DNA of 64,000 nucleotides from Isoetes taiwanensis (taxonomy: Eukaryota; Streptophyta; Lycopodiopsida; Isoetales; Isoetaceae): assembly GCA_021234155.1 (NCBI GenBank), contig JAJEKV010000023.1, positions 7,976,009 to 8,040,008 of the forward strand. Reading direction: 5' to 3'. Positions 1-12,070 of this stretch are shown in pieces (position 1 is the first letter of the stretch; the number at the start of each line of letters is the position of its first letter). The translations under genes were made by a program, and so were the position numbers. The notes beneath the pieces are model-generated. The model was not told the DNA's origin and did not search any database. It worked only from the letters and a program-made list of their open reading frames with translations.

Positions 1-1430
1 GTCTGGCCCGGGGCTCCCCAATCCACCGCCCCTCTCGATCGCGGAGATGGTGGGCACCGTGCGAATGGAGGCAATGAGTCTGCGCTTTTTGGGGCACCGG
101 GAACGCAGGTAGAGCTGCGGGCCCGCCAACGCGGGTTGATGTGCTCCTTGTAATGGGCGTTTTTGACCTGCTTCTAGAGCCGGGGTCCCGAGCTTGCCAA
201 GGAAGGAAGCGTCCGTGTATTCCCGCGAGTCGTCCACGATCGGCCTCTGGTCCACCAACCGCGCATCACGTGCTCCTCGCGACGTTCCATGTGGCGAACC
301 ATCGAGCTCTCTTACCCCTCCAAAAGGCCACGAAGTCGCTGCGGGCCCATTGCCACAGCGTAAGCCAGGTGTGGGAGCCGAGTATCACCCATATTAACCA
401 TTTTCTAAAAATAGACGATGTGTCTATCAAGGGCTACCACCGGCGGCAAGAATCCGGTTTCCCGCAGCCGAGAATCGATAGGGGATCAAGGTTTCACCCC
501 AAGTGCTCGTGCCAAAAATGCCTTACGCGCACTGCTCCAAGTCATTCCAGTGTCGCCAAAGAAACGGCCGGGCCCCAAATCTCGACCGTCTGGAAGGGCG
601 GGCTCGACTAGCCCAAACAGATGTGTGACCCGATGGCCCCAATCATAGAGCTCGCACGGTGATTGTTGTTCTCGCATGGCATAAAGCGCTTTCCAGCCTG
701 GCCATCGGCGGATGGACGCCCCCAACATAGCGAGGAGGGATCTCCACCCCTAGGTACTTGTAGGTGGGCGTGACCTCCACAGTGCCGTCCTCGATATGTG
801 AGTGCAGGAGGCGTGGGGTGGCGTGAAGAGGATATGAGAACGACCGATCTTGGCGGATTGACGCACATGTCTCAGCTTTGGCGTAATGTGTCTAGGGCAT
901 CCGGATGAGACCGCATAGCTTCGGGGTGGGCGCGAAAGGTCAACATCGTCCCGCATAGATGAGCCGGGCGGATGACCCGGTGCAAAAGCCGTATGCCATC
1001 CCCCCATGCTCGATAAGCGTGGCTCTAACCGGTCAATGTAGAGGCCAAAAGTGTTGGTGAGAGGGGCAGCCCCCTGCCGACCCCGATACTACCGGTGAAT
1101 GCTTGGCACGCCGTCGGTGATCCTACCAAAACAACTCTCATATAGCTCAGATATGGCATTACGCACGACAGCGGCAGCCCCCCCAGCTTGACGCAGATCT
1201 AGCCCACAACTTTTTCTGGGGACCAGATCGAAAAGCCTTCGAAGTCCACAAAGCAGCAATACAAGTCATGCCGATGGTTTCGGCTGTCTTCAATCAGTGC
1301 CCGCAGTGTAAAGATATGGTCAATCGTTGAGTGGCGGGGTCTAAAGCCTGCTTGTGTGAGGGCTCGCACATCTGTTGCCTCTGCCCAGCGGGTCAACTGC
1401 TGCTCGAGAATATCATGTTCATATTCCACA
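1..1430 (-). mobile_element. GC-rich LINE relic, RT fragment
   Basis: This is a decayed non-LTR retrotransposon read on the minus strand. Around 1200-1429 the translation gives QAGFRPRHSTIDHIFTLRAL, the fingers region of a LINE reverse transcriptase. Lower down come SPLTNTFGLYIDRLEP (near 1050) and YKYLGVEIPPR (near 750), which match in order the RT and thumb of the better-preserved LINE at 8.7-12 kb. The RT active-site region near 950 reads LIYAGRC followed by a stop, so the YADD motif is lost, and frames change several times. The relic runs off the left edge. Its base composition is clearly richer in G, C and CpG than the AT-rich DNA starting near 1431, where the homology stops abruptly. 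Same clade as the 8.7-12 kb element (seen); RTE-like or a related clade (inferred). Confidence 0.7.
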
Positions 1431-3410
1431 CTTTGGGATATTCAAAGTGTGCATTCAAACTTCCTTTATTTGAAATGTTGTTATCAACACTTTGCACACT
1501 TTCCCTTGTATCACACGTCTCGTGTGGCTGAATTACTATAAGCTAGTTATTAGTATTCTTGCTAGCTATCATTGCACTGTTCAAACAAGTCATCATTGAC
1601 CATCGAGCATGCCTCCACATAACAATCTCTTTGAGATTATTACTTGTCATAGCCTATAGAAACTGTGATTGTCCATTTCTTGACTTACTAGTACATTATT
1701 GGTTGGAGGTTGATAGTAGCATGATTTCACCAAAACTTAAGTATAACCTGCTTGCCGCTTCTAAACAATTGTTCCATATACTAGCAATTGTCCTCTTCCC
1801 TTATCACGGTCTTATGGGACATATATTCTTTATTCTCTTATTTTAACCTCAAATTCTCTAGACCTTGTATGGAAACTTTGTTCCAAACTATCGTCAGGTC
1901 GCCGGAATGGCGTGAATGTAAATTCATTCCCATTTTGCAGGAGATCCGTCACCCAACATTTTGCTACATATTATAAACGAGGTGCACCCTGGACTACCAC
2001 AGTCGTCGGATTCGTCGATCCTACGACCCAGATCATATGTTAGTGCCTCTGGGCATCTCTCGTTTCACTTATAGTCATTTATGATTGGAGGCGCCTATGA
2101 TTTTGAAATATGACATTGAGGGAATATCGAACCTCTATATGGCTTTGCCTAAGATTTTAGAATATGAAATATGGAGGTTCAAACCTCTACCAAAATAACT
2201 CAATATCCTAATAGACTACTTTAACCAATGTACCCAGTGAGCTAATGTGATTATTTTTTATCTTGAACCTATATTTTTTTTTCATAAAAACCTATTCAAT
2301 TGTTTTAGGGATATATAGTCTATGGTTTCAGGAATTGTTATTTTTACATATATATCAAATCCCCTTGGAGCCCCCTGTTATTTTGCTATATATTTGTGCC
2401 AATAGGAGATAGGATGTAGTCCATTCCAAACTTTTACCACGCATAATGGGAATGCATTTGACCGACCCCTTTAAACATATCCACTGTAACATCTTGTATG
2501 ACAAATAATCATTGGCCACTTTCCCTCACCTACACGGTGCTATATATAGTTCCAAACTAAGGATACATTTCCTCTTGTTCTTCGACCTTTCATCATTTCT
2601 AGCCGCTTACTTATGTACGATTATGATATTAAGTCATCAATCTCTGGAGAAACTTTACATAGTTCAACTTGCCAAGCATATGCCATACTATAGTTGTACC
2701 ATACTTACTCGCACCTAACTATATCTATATGTAAACCATTGTGATTGTCTAAATACCTTTCTACGAGCAGACGCATGATTGCCATCCATGTTCTACATGG
2801 TGCTACATTAGCTACCATGTCACTCAATCGATTACTTTCCCTTAGGCCATGCTTCGTTCATAACTAAGCTAAAACATCAAGCTATCATTGTTCTACATAA
2901 TGTACCTGGTTTACTGAAATTCCATAACTCAAACACTTAATTAATCTCACACTTTTATTTCATAAGAGTGCAATCTAGTCAATTCAATCTATAATAAAAT
3001 CCTAGATACGATGTTGTATCTAAAAGGTTGTTACACCACTTGTGTCATCTTAAAGAGTCTTTCACTATTATTATAATAAAATCCTCGAAATTTTTATATC
3101 CGTATATGCCTTCCGACCATTAACTGCATGCCCTTGAATGTTTCCAACCCTTGTACTTCTCATTTCGAGATACGGATTGCGTATTAGAATATTTCCAGTT
3201 AGCCTCCTTTTAGTTCAAGTTCTTATTCATCAATTCTCTCAGAATTATGAATTGCACATTACAAGTCATTTTAAATTTGATCACTTTGAGAATGACAACT
3301 TCTATACGACTTATAATCTCACGACACCTTTTTAAGCAGGGGAGACCTTCCCTTGTAGCATGTGATGTGCTACTCAAGAGCTAGAGTAGTCTTGATGTTG
3401 AGGATAACAT
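1431..3410. other. AT-rich intergenic DNA, no gene recognised
   Basis: This stretch is AT-rich with only short ORFs that show no family motifs. It may be the decayed interior of the LTR element proposed at 3430-3975, because it leads directly into a purine-rich tract, but no gag, protease, RT or integrase motif survives that I can read. Confidence 0.5.
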
Positions 3411-3975
3411 CACTTTTAAGGTGGGAGAATGTGACGTTCCGCATATTTATATGTTGCATGTACAAATACATGACATGTCACCAGAGGTATGTGATATGGA
3501 GCAAGCACGGGGGAGTGGTCCACGGCGAATGGGTTATTAGAATTATAACAAATACTATGTAAATGTTATTCCTAAGGTCACCTAATAATATAAAGGGGCA
3601 TAGGATAACATAACATTTGGGTGTGAAGAACTATTGATATTTATAGAAGGGGTCGAGGCACTATCATTGGGATGATTATTGGTTGAGAAAAAATATCATA
3701 GATAATGTCCCATATGATATATCATAAAATTTAATTAAAGGCAAGGAGATATTTTGATATAAAAGGCAACTGCTTGCAAAAAAGGCTAAAGTCGCAGAGA
3801 GATCTATAAATAGAACCTAAACTTCAGTTGGACATATCTCGGCAACCAGAGGTCGGATTGCAGCGACCTTTACCTCTTGGAACCGGCTCGGAGTCTAGTT
3901 TCCGAATTGGGGCAGCACATCCCGTAATTCATCCGGAGGAGAGAGTAATGGCTAAAAACGTGACAAGGGGTCACA
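3411..3975 (+). mobile_element. Possible LTR with preceding polypurine tract
   Basis: A purine-rich tract (AAGGTGGGAGAA, 3418-3429) is followed directly by TGTGAC at 3430. The first matching inverted end GTCACA is at 3970-3975, giving a 546-bp unit that starts TG, ends CA and has 6-bp inverted termini, as LTRs do. A TATA-like TCTATAAATAG lies inside near 3800, a plausible position for an LTR promoter. Just before the tract, one frame reads EDNITFKVGE, resembling the end of Ty3-type polyproteins. No second LTR or primer-binding site was found, so this could be a solo or 3' LTR. The boundary is inferred from the inverted ends only. Confidence 0.35.
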
Positions 3976-5785
3976 TATCACTGCCATAGCGACATCATAG
4001 ATTTGCAATTGTTTTTATGATGTGTGGCTACTTGGAGTAGCTAGATTAGTCTGGAAGGCCAATAAGCCAGATGCCAGAACTTTTTCTTTGCCATAGCACT
4101 TGTGTTTTGCCATAACCCAGTGGATCCGGCTGGGTGGTTAATGGTGCTGCCATATCACTTGTCCATGACTAAAGTTTCTTTAGTCCAGTGTTCTATTATT
4201 TCATTATGGTTCTATGATTCTGTGTTGTTACAACTTCCCAAATATACATGAATCATATCAGTATGTAAGGGTATGACCATTTATGTATTGACTTAATGAT
4301 TACATTGACTTTAGCCGTATTAATTAACATTAGCTATGTTGATTAATTATGGGGAAACTAGGCGCCACATGGCACCAATCGGTTGGACAAGTTAAAATTG
4401 CCATTTGTATTAGCCTTAAACCCTAATTCAAAATTAGGGCAAAACTCTAATTCTAGGGAGGCATATATTAATCCAATTAATAATTCATTCAATTGGCAAT
4501 TAATTATTAATATTTTAGTTTAGGAAATTGCCACCTAGCCCAAATAGATTGGGCAAGGGAGAACTGCCAAATTTGGTTCAGCCAAATTGAGGCTTCATCC
4601 CCAATTTGCCGCAATTCGATTTGGGACCAATTGGAGAAGGAGCAGGCGCCTTTCAACTAGTAGAGCATGAAGAACCTGAGAGATGGTGGATCTAGCTCAG
4701 ACATCGGTTAGTAGGCCTAGTTAGCTTGAGATTCTTGTTAGAGATTAACCCTTGCTTGTTTAGATGGATGTTAATCTCTTATTGATGCTCTATTTGAAGT
4801 TATGAATGGATTTATGATTCATGGTAGTTCTTTTGTTGTACCTCCTGTGCTTGTGGGATAAGGGAGGGTAGAGATCTAAAGGCTAGTAGGAATAGAGATG
4901 TTTCTAGCTAGAATCCCATAAATCCCAATAGATGTGGCCTGTGCACAAGAACCCACTTGGCTGTGGAGGTTACGTTGTGATTGAGCACCAGACAATGGAC
5001 ATCATCGTGATATGGAAGTGGAAGCTTGAGGATCGTAAGGTTCCCTTAGCGTGCTAGGCTTATAGTCGGTCATTGCTAGGTATAGGTCTGATACCCCATG
5101 GGTCGCAGACACCATCTGGAAGAAAGTCCTAGGCTCGGTAGGTATGGGTGAGCTCGTCCTATGCATTTTGGGGAGTTAAGTCAGGTATGGAGGCGTGACA
5201 CTAGTGGTGCCACGATCCGGTAGCCACCCATGGAACCATTGTGCTCCGGGAAGGGACTTGTCCCATTCCTACCTCATCGGTCCGGGAGATACAACCTGGA
5301 GTAGTCTTGTAGGATGAATCCATGAGATTACGTCTCTGGCAGGCTATAATCACGTCATAGCATGTTTCAGCCTACTTTGCAAAGTGTGCACAAGAGGGGC
5401 GGATGGAGTGGACTACCCTAGCCATTGTTCTATGCCACCCAATGCCTTTGTCATGATTCTGTCTGTTGTTATTCGGAGACCCTGAACGTCAGCCAACCCC
5501 TTGATCAAGTTCTTATTGATGATGGATGGGTCTCCCTTCGTGATGGCATATTATTTTATGTGTTTATTGCTAGTGCTAACATGTATGTACGATTCCACCA
5601 TATAGGATATCCCATCGAAGGCGTAAGACAAATGACACCTCCATGCCCTTCACTTGGGCACCTGGCCATCACAAGTGGTCCCATTCAGATGGAGGGCCTT
5701 CTCTTGGTGAATGAGTTGCTATAGGAGAGGATTTTCTCGTATTTATACGATGGAGCATCGTATAGGTCTGGGGAGCATCACATTT
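3976..5785. other. Intergenic, no gene recognised
   Basis: No supported gene. The sequence has the character of non-coding LTR-retrotransposon DNA (mixed AT-rich and moderately GC-rich blocks, no long ORF with motifs). A 99-codon plus-strand ORF at 5425-5724 has no recognisable domain. Confidence 0.4.
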
Positions 5786-5935
5786 CCTTTTCTCTTTCTC
5801 TTTCTATTCTATTCTTTTTCATTTTGCCCATCCATGTTTGTTCCTTTTTTTCTATTTTTCCCTTTTCTCTTTCTCCCTCCCTTTTCCCTTTCTCCTTTCC
5901 GTTCCTTTTCACTTTTTCCCTTCACCATTTTTTAC
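5786..5935 (+). repeat. Polypyrimidine (CT-rich) tract
   Basis: About 150 bp are nearly all C and T on the plus strand, built from repeats of TTTCTC and CCTTTTC with one short interruption. This low-complexity tract creates a hydrophobic ORF at 5711-5995 that should not be read as a protein. Confidence 0.8.
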
Positions 5936-6398
5936 TGTAGGATTGGGCGAGTAGAGGCCATTGGATTCATCGAATTTGGGTCGTTAAATATTTGATGTAA
6001 GAGACACATGCGCATGCTAAAATTTTATATAATATAAATAAAGACACTAGAAATTTGCTTTAGGGTTTTGCTCTGTGGACTTTGCAAAACCTTTCTACAC
6101 AATCCCTAGAGATGAGCTATGGAGAGATTGTCACAGTTGGGTGTCCCTCAGGACTTGCAGAATGTTGTCTATAAATTGCATAAAACAGTGTCAGCTTAGA
6201 TGCCACCATTGGACCCGTTTATTAACGACAGTGTGAAATATACACCAGGGTTGTCCACTCTCTCCAATAGTGTGGGCAAACACCAAGGTTGTCCACTCTC
6301 TAGACTAGGGTATATGTGGCTTCTGAACCCTGCATACACAATGGTCATAGCTCCACAATGCCTTAAAGCCGGTTGGAAAGAGAAACGTGTAGGGTATC

Positions 6399-6465
6399 TA
6401 TAGGTAGGTAGATTGGTAGATACGGTTTTAACGTCCACGGAGACCACACAAGCTATGAAACGGTA
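6399..6465 (-). repeat. Retroelement 3' end, copy A, (TACC)n tail
   Basis: On the minus strand a conserved block containing CTCCGTGGACGTTAAAA is followed by a short CTAC/TACC microsatellite (6399-6424). The same core occurs at 7275-7312 and 60361-60395, each followed by a different microsatellite, so this is read as the 3' terminus of one retroelement family (LINE or SINE). The body upstream is too decayed to define. Confidence 0.5.
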
Positions 6466-6469
6466 CAAT

Positions 6470-7241
6470 GAGCAAGGGCATTAGCCCGAATCACATAAGA
6501 GGGCAAGGCCCCATTATAAAACAATGTAAAAGAAAAAAATAAACGAGGAAAATGCAAGGCTACATATAACTGGTCCAAGGATCATAAGGTCAATGATCCC
6601 AAATGATAGCAGTGCCTCCACGGTACACTGCCTATTTCTTTTGTTGTCGTGCTTCTCTTACTTTGCCTAACTCTTCACCTCTTTTACTGCGTTGGAGTGG
6701 AGTGATTCCTGAACTGAAAGATTAGTGTCATTTGGGTGCATACTGTACCCCATAACATATAGCCTAGAAAGTCTATAAATTGCACTAGAAGGTGCGAAAC
6801 ACAATCTGGTCATAGCCTCCAATTCTAATAGCTAATATAGTACCCTCAACTTGTATATGCATGACCTCAGTGGAGAAATGTGACACCTCATTACTATCTA
6901 ATAACAATCATCCCTTTATGCAACTCTGACAATATGTAGACTCAAAGTGTGTGAAGATGAGGCTCATGTATATATATCTGTCTGCATAGTGTCATGTTGT
7001 AACAAATGCTCATGGAAGATTTGTGTATATATGTCTATAATCTCGACCTTATTTTGTATTATCATCCATTGACTTTGGTGTAAGAGGATCATCATTTATA
7101 GTATTAGCAGACCCTGCAATCTGCCCATGTTCGTTGCAAGGCTCTTGCACCAAGTTGAGTCTAGAATTGCCAAGAACATTAGAGTAGAAAATAGCAAATC
7201 AAATCAATTTCTGATATTTAGATCTGTTGTTGCATCCATAA
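6470..7241. other. Intergenic, no gene recognised
   Basis: AT-rich sequence with no ORF carrying recognisable motifs. It may contain decayed body sequence of the copy A and copy B retroelements. Confidence 0.4.
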
Positions 7242-7312
7242 GAAGGAAGGAAGGAAGGAAGGAAGAAAGTATATTTTAACGTCCACGGAGGCCAACTGGC
7301 CTATGAGACGGA
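7242..7312 (-). repeat. Retroelement 3' end, copy B, (TTCC)n tail
   Basis: On the minus strand the core (CATAGGCC, then CCTCCGTGGACGTTAAAA) is followed by a (TTCC)n run, seen as repeated GGAA at 7242-7264 on the plus strand. It belongs with copies A (6399-6465) and C (60336-60395). A simple-repeat tail directly after a conserved 3' end is typical of several LINE clades and their SINEs. Confidence 0.55.
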
Positions 7313-8682
7313 ACCATAACATCCATAAGAACCATAACATCCATTACACACCATAATTTTGTTTATTCGAGGTTGACGACATTAAAAAAAATCGCCTTTT
7401 CCATGTTGGCCAATGTAGCCTCATGATATAGGAAAAATTGAAGTTCAAATTTTCCGCTTTCTTACCACAAAGTCTGCAAGAGTGTGAATACCATGTGGTG
7501 AAGGTGGCACTGCATATTTCTCTGCAATCTATGATTGCATCAAAGTAGTCATCAGTAACATAAAAAAAAGTGGTTCTTAACTCCAACCATTTAGCATATT
7601 CCTGAACAAAGCAATCCAGCTAACAACCAAGCAACAAAAAATCTAGCCTATTTCGCAGAACGACTTATCTTCTAAGTCCATACTTAGCTAATAAAATTAT
7701 CTAAGCAAGCACTAGCTTATTGCCACCAAACATCCTCTATAGGCTACAGAACATCTAAAACCTATTAGGCCTGCACTAACAAATCCTACTACACCTGCAG
7801 AAGTAATAGCCCAACCCCATGTCTATATTGTTCTATAAAACTAGGACTAGGCTCATGCAATGTTGCCGAACAAGCAACCACCTAAAACCAACAGTAAAAG
7901 CCACACAAATCATTATTAATCTCTATTTTTACATAGGCATTGAATTATGGTTTTGAAGGTAACTCTTTTAGCCTTGGAATTCTTCTCATAGTTCGATGTG
8001 AATTCCAAGCTTGATTATTTTGGTGGTTGTAGCAGAAATGCATTTACATCTTTGTGATATGTGTGGCCCCCACATTTATGTAAATGAACTAGAGTTTAAA
8101 ATATCCTATTTGGGGGAGGTGAGGGAGGGAGGGGCATGGTTACGATGGTATGTTAGAAGAAGAGTTAGATACAAAGCTTTTGCTCTTTTCTAGAGTGCCA
8201 ACTGGTTAACCATTAAGAATAATTCATCTGGTTATACAGATTTCTACCATGGTTTGCGTTTAGGTATCGTTCGAGTGGGAGGCATGAGTGCAAGCCTCAC
8301 CAAACCTTCACTCAAATGGAAGCTATTAATACAACTATAACAAACATAATCATGCAAGGGATGCATGTTACGCCTTTTGGCCACGTCATGATAATGAAGT
8401 TGGATTAAATTCCCTTATTGTTGTCTTCTATGCTTTCAAAGATCTGTTGAAACAGGAGTGACTCGTCTTATTAGACTGCAGAAAGGTAGCCTCAACTATA
8501 ACTAATATACATTTTTGAAAGGGCCCAAGCCCTTGAAATGACCTTGCCTTGAGTGCCGGAGATCAAACAGACGCAATGATGTGTGAAACCAACTTTGTAA
8601 AGGGCATTTCAATGTGAAGAGGCAAAGCAAATTTGGTAGGCTTGCCTTTGGAATCATCTGTGCCTTTTACAACAATGTTTCT
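7313..8682. other. Intergenic, no gene recognised
   Basis: AT-rich DNA with no supported gene. The 60- to 80-codon ORFs here show no motif. Confidence 0.4.
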
Positions 8683-8820
8683 ACTTGAGTGATTATTGTA
8701 ATTGTAATTGTAATTGTATTGAGTCACGCCTGTTAGACCATCAGGTCCATAGACGAGAAAAGTTACATGCATGTTTTTTGGTCAACTGAAAAAAAAGGGA
8801 AAAACTAACAAAACTAGACC

Positions 8821-9708
8821 TTACACATCAAGGTCTTTTGCCATGTCGTAAAGGTCCAGTAGCTCTTTCCTTGACCTGTCATAATCTTGAAGATACATAC
8901 CAAGTTTTATAACTGGTAAATTCAAAAGCTCGTGAAAAGAATCGCAGCTGATATCATGTTGTGCCCTTAGGTAGTCAAAAGCTGAGCAATGGAGAAGAGC
9001 ATGTCGTTCATCTTCTACTTGAGCATCTAGGCAGCAAGGACAAAAACGCAATTCACGTGGCATATCCTGCTCTCGTCCCACCTCAATTTCTAGTCTATGT
9101 GAACTTAGGCGCATGCAAGAGAGAAGCTTCCGCTTTCCTCTACTAAGCTTACCATTTAAATAATCCTGCTCGCCATAGACTACCATTGCATTTACTTCTT
9201 CCCTGTAAAAGTTTCTTTTTGTCCCAAGATCTCCAACTGGCCACAATTTCAACAAAGATTTACCGGTCACTAAATCTCGAATCCCTATACTAGATGAAGG
9301 TAGATCATCCAGTCCAATGCCCCAATAGCCTGCCCACTCTTCTAAATACTTGTACCATCCCACATGGGATTGGATTTTAGATTCTTGCAAGGCTTGTCTC
9401 GGCAATCTGTGGTCTTCTAGTTTTTGTATTCTACCAAAATACTCCAGTGTTTGACAAAGGGCTTCCACTTCAAGCGGATACATACCTGTTTCTGCAAGCA
9501 ACATATCATATGGGGTCTGAGTTTTAACTCCCAATTCTTCAAGCAAGAAACGCTTTTGAACCTTTTCTACTTCCTTCCACTTTGATCGTGCAAGACCAGG
9601 ACCCCAGACCATGCAACCATACAGTACCACTGTTTGAACCAATGTCCGAAACATTAATTTACGGAGGTGCCAACTCCAGATATGGTTATGTCTGCAATAG
9701 CTGAGCAT
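8821..9708 (-). pseudogene. LINE C-terminal region with Cys/His cluster
   Basis: A 295-codon open stretch carries the RT thumb (MFRTLVQTVVLYGCMVWGPG) and then the C-terminal domain. The latter ends in a cysteine/histidine cluster, RFCPCCLDAQVEDERHALLHC, similar to the zinc-finger-like tail of other LINE polyproteins. It is the longest intact piece of this element and overlaps the RT palm fragment in another frame by about 20 bp, indicating a frameshift near 9690-9708. Confidence 0.8.
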
Positions 9709-10117
9709 ATGATATAATGCCCTTAGCCCCCTCGATATTCTCTTTAACTCCGCTATTCCATTTATAGTTATTTGTCAACTCTATGCCCAAATACTTGTAT
9801 GATTTTACCTGTTCCAAAATCTCTCCATCAAATTCCATATCCGCTTTTTGGCGAGATCCCATCACCATCACCTTCGTTTTCCCTTTATTCACATTCATAC
9901 CAGCATAGACACAAAATTTCTCAAGTTCTTGAAGAAGTTTTTGCAAACCCTTTGGTGTTTGAGAAACAAGTACCACGTCATCAGCATAAAGCAAAAGCTT
10001 TAAAACATATGTACCTAGCCGGACACCAAATCTTCCTTTTTTGAGCCATGCTTCAAGCTCGTCAATAACAAGTCCAAACAGAGTAGGTGATAATGGACAC
10101 CCTTGTTTTACACCCAC
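9686..10117 (-). pseudogene. LINE RT palm fragment with YADD
   Basis: The open stretch starts GVKQGCPLSPTLFGLVID, the RT motif before the active site. It carries an intact YADDVVLVS catalytic motif, then GMNVNKGKTKVMVMG and YKYLGIEL, the usual palm-to-thumb blocks. The catalytic aspartates are preserved although the gene as a whole is frame-broken, so decay is probably not ancient. Confidence 0.85.
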
Positions 10118-10283
10118 ATTGCTTATGCATTTTTTTTAAGGCCTTCCATTGAAAATGACAATTGTACCAACACCTTCTCATAGAGTCGCGGTAACCCCCT
10201 TATGCAACTCCTTTGAATTTCCAATCTAGCCATTCTGCTCCCCATTTTTTTTCTGCGACACTCATTTAATGCTTTGGCAAAGT

Positions 10284-10895
10284 CTACTTTAACAACAAAA
10301 AGAGAGCTCTTCCGATGCCCTTTGCCCCTTCCGCCATCACTCTCAAAGTAAACAAATGATCTATAGTAGAGTGATTTTTTCGAAATCCTGCCTGACCCAA
10401 TGCTCTAACATTTTTGTCATCAGCCCATTGGCTTATATAGTTCTCCAAAATAGCACCGAACAATTTGGCCATGACATTGCTTACTAAAATTGTAATGATA
10501 ATTACGCATTACCTGATCTGGATCACCTGCCTTCAAGATGGGTATAACCCGATTAAAACACCACTTTTCGGAAAGCCATACCTTAAAGCTTCATTAAAAA
10601 GCTCGGCCAATTTTTGCATGCACCTGTTTCTCCTCCCCACTTTAGCAATTCTATCGCAAAGCCTTCACCATCTCTTTGCCTTCCCATTAGCAAGCTTTAG
10701 AGCATATTGTACGCCTACGGCATTAAATATATCAGCAACATCTTCCTCTATTATTTCCATGGGCTCGCCCCGAAACCGTGTACAACTCTCTAACAAAATC
10801 CAAAAGTTCATCCTCGCTAAAAGCTTTGGTGCAATAGGGGCAGGTTTCATTCTTCTCCAAAATGTACTAGGGCAATTATTTATTTCAATAAACAA
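10284..10895 (-). pseudogene. LINE RT fingers fragment
   Basis: The 10284-10472 reading has LGQAGFRKNHSTIDHLFTLR, the conserved fingers block of the RT domain. The adjacent 10665-10895 reading in another frame covers the segment before it (ADIFNAVGVQYALKLANGKA). The same HSTIDHxFTLR block is in the relic at 1199-1429, which ties the two elements together. Confidence 0.7.
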
Positions 10896-11356
10896 TTTCT
10901 CCCCGCCAACGCATTTCCCACTCGGTACGCCTTTTGCTTTGTTAGTCGCTTAAATACCCGCTTTGCTTCTGTCTTATCCAAAGACTGGTATACATCATGC
11001 TTCGCCGCTGCACATTCCTCATCCCACCACTTCTGGTTTTTCTGTTTAGATTTCTTAGTCTGTCCAAATACCTGCATGCCTACTTCCAATAGAGTTTTCA
11101 TAAGAAGCTCATTCTTTTCGGATAAAGTATCCGCCCGATGAAGCATTGGGAAGATATTCTCCATCATATCCGCAAAATCTCTTGCTTTATCACCATTAAG
11201 TTTGAGGCGGCCAATTGGCACAGGGTGCTGTGACTCAATTTGCATTTGTACATGTATTTTAAATCTCAAAGTTGCATGATCTGACTCCGCTTCAATAGCT
11301 ATATGAAAGTCTTGTACTACCTTCTTAGCTAGCGGTTCTCCCAATAAATAGTCCAC
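10880..11356 (-). pseudogene. LINE polyprotein linker fragment
   Basis: A 158-codon minus-strand open stretch begins with an endonuclease-like SDHATLRF block near 11290. It continues through a charged linker (KSKQKNQKWWDEECAAAKHD) of the kind that separates endonuclease and RT in LINE polyproteins. Frame breaks cut it off from the fragments on both sides. Confidence 0.6.
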
Positions 11357-11713
11357 TACACCGGTACCTTAAGGGTATGCATGTAAAAGACCCGTAAGGT
11401 GAAAATAAGGCAAACCATTATAAATGACTAAATCCAATGACTCACGTAATTGTAATAACTGGTGGCCCATATTATTCTCCTCTTTATCTTCGAGCATCTA
11501 ATCCAACCTTGCCGCATAAGATCCTCTGCGACCATCTCGGCATCCATAAGTCTTGTACGCCTTCTACATGAATACTTGCTTGTTTCGGCCAATGCGACCA
11601 TTAAAGTCTCCCCGCAATAAACACTTGCCCTTTCTTTTTAAATTCGAAGCATCCAAAGCTAAATTCAAAGTGGATCAGCAGCACACATGGGCCTCCATGG
11701 ACGATATATATGA

Positions 11714-12046
11714 CTATCCAAAGGCAAAATAAACAACGACTAAGAACATTGAGAGGCATCCTTTGATTTCCAGCCATATATATTGGTTAAATTTGCATAC
11801 CTTCACAATACTTACATTTCTCGTAATTGCATTTCGGATGTAACAGGCTATGCCTCCAAATCCCCTTCCACGTCCTGGCCCTTTCTGATTCCATGCAGAT
11901 TGAAGCAAAGTAAAACCTCGTAATTCTCCTAATCTGGCTGTTTCATGTTCCCATGTTTCCAATAAAATAAGCACATCAAGATCAGATAGCATTTGCTCTA
12001 TTACTACTCGTTTTCTCTCATTAAATCCATTTATATTCCATGCCAT
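11714..12046 (-). pseudogene. LINE endonuclease fragment (N-terminus)
   Basis: The reading starts MAWNINGFNERKR, matching the first catalytic block of apurinic-type LINE endonucleases (WNINGF). It continues with a LLETWEH segment that carries the glutamate of the second block, then GFGGIACYIRN. The open frame stops near 11714, before the GDFN and SDH blocks expected in an intact endonuclease, so this is the broken amino end of the polyprotein. The start is chosen by homology to the WNxxG block. Confidence 0.75.
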
Positions 12047-12070
12047 GAACCTGAGGTCTGCGAATCCCTA

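Larger units (their letters stand above)
8683..12070 (-). mobile_element. Near-complete, frame-broken LINE with (AATTAC)n tail
   Basis: A non-LTR retrotransposon lies on the minus strand in the expected order: endonuclease (about 12046-11714), linker (11356-10880), RT fingers (10472-10284), RT palm (10117-9686) and C-terminal region (9708-8821). A short 3' UTR then ends in a minus-strand ATTACA microsatellite at 8683-8720. At least four frame breaks separate the parts, so it is dead. The simple-repeat tail instead of poly(A) and the single-ORF arrangement differ from the L1-type element at 33-40 kb, so two distinct LINE clades are present. The RT is related to the GC-rich relic at 1-1430. I found no convincing target-site duplication. 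Confidence 0.8.

Noticed and set aside
5711-5995. Hydrophobic 94-codon ORF resembling a membrane protein
   Set aside because: It is created by the polypyrimidine tract at 5786-5935; low-complexity CT repeats translate to Phe, Leu and Ser.
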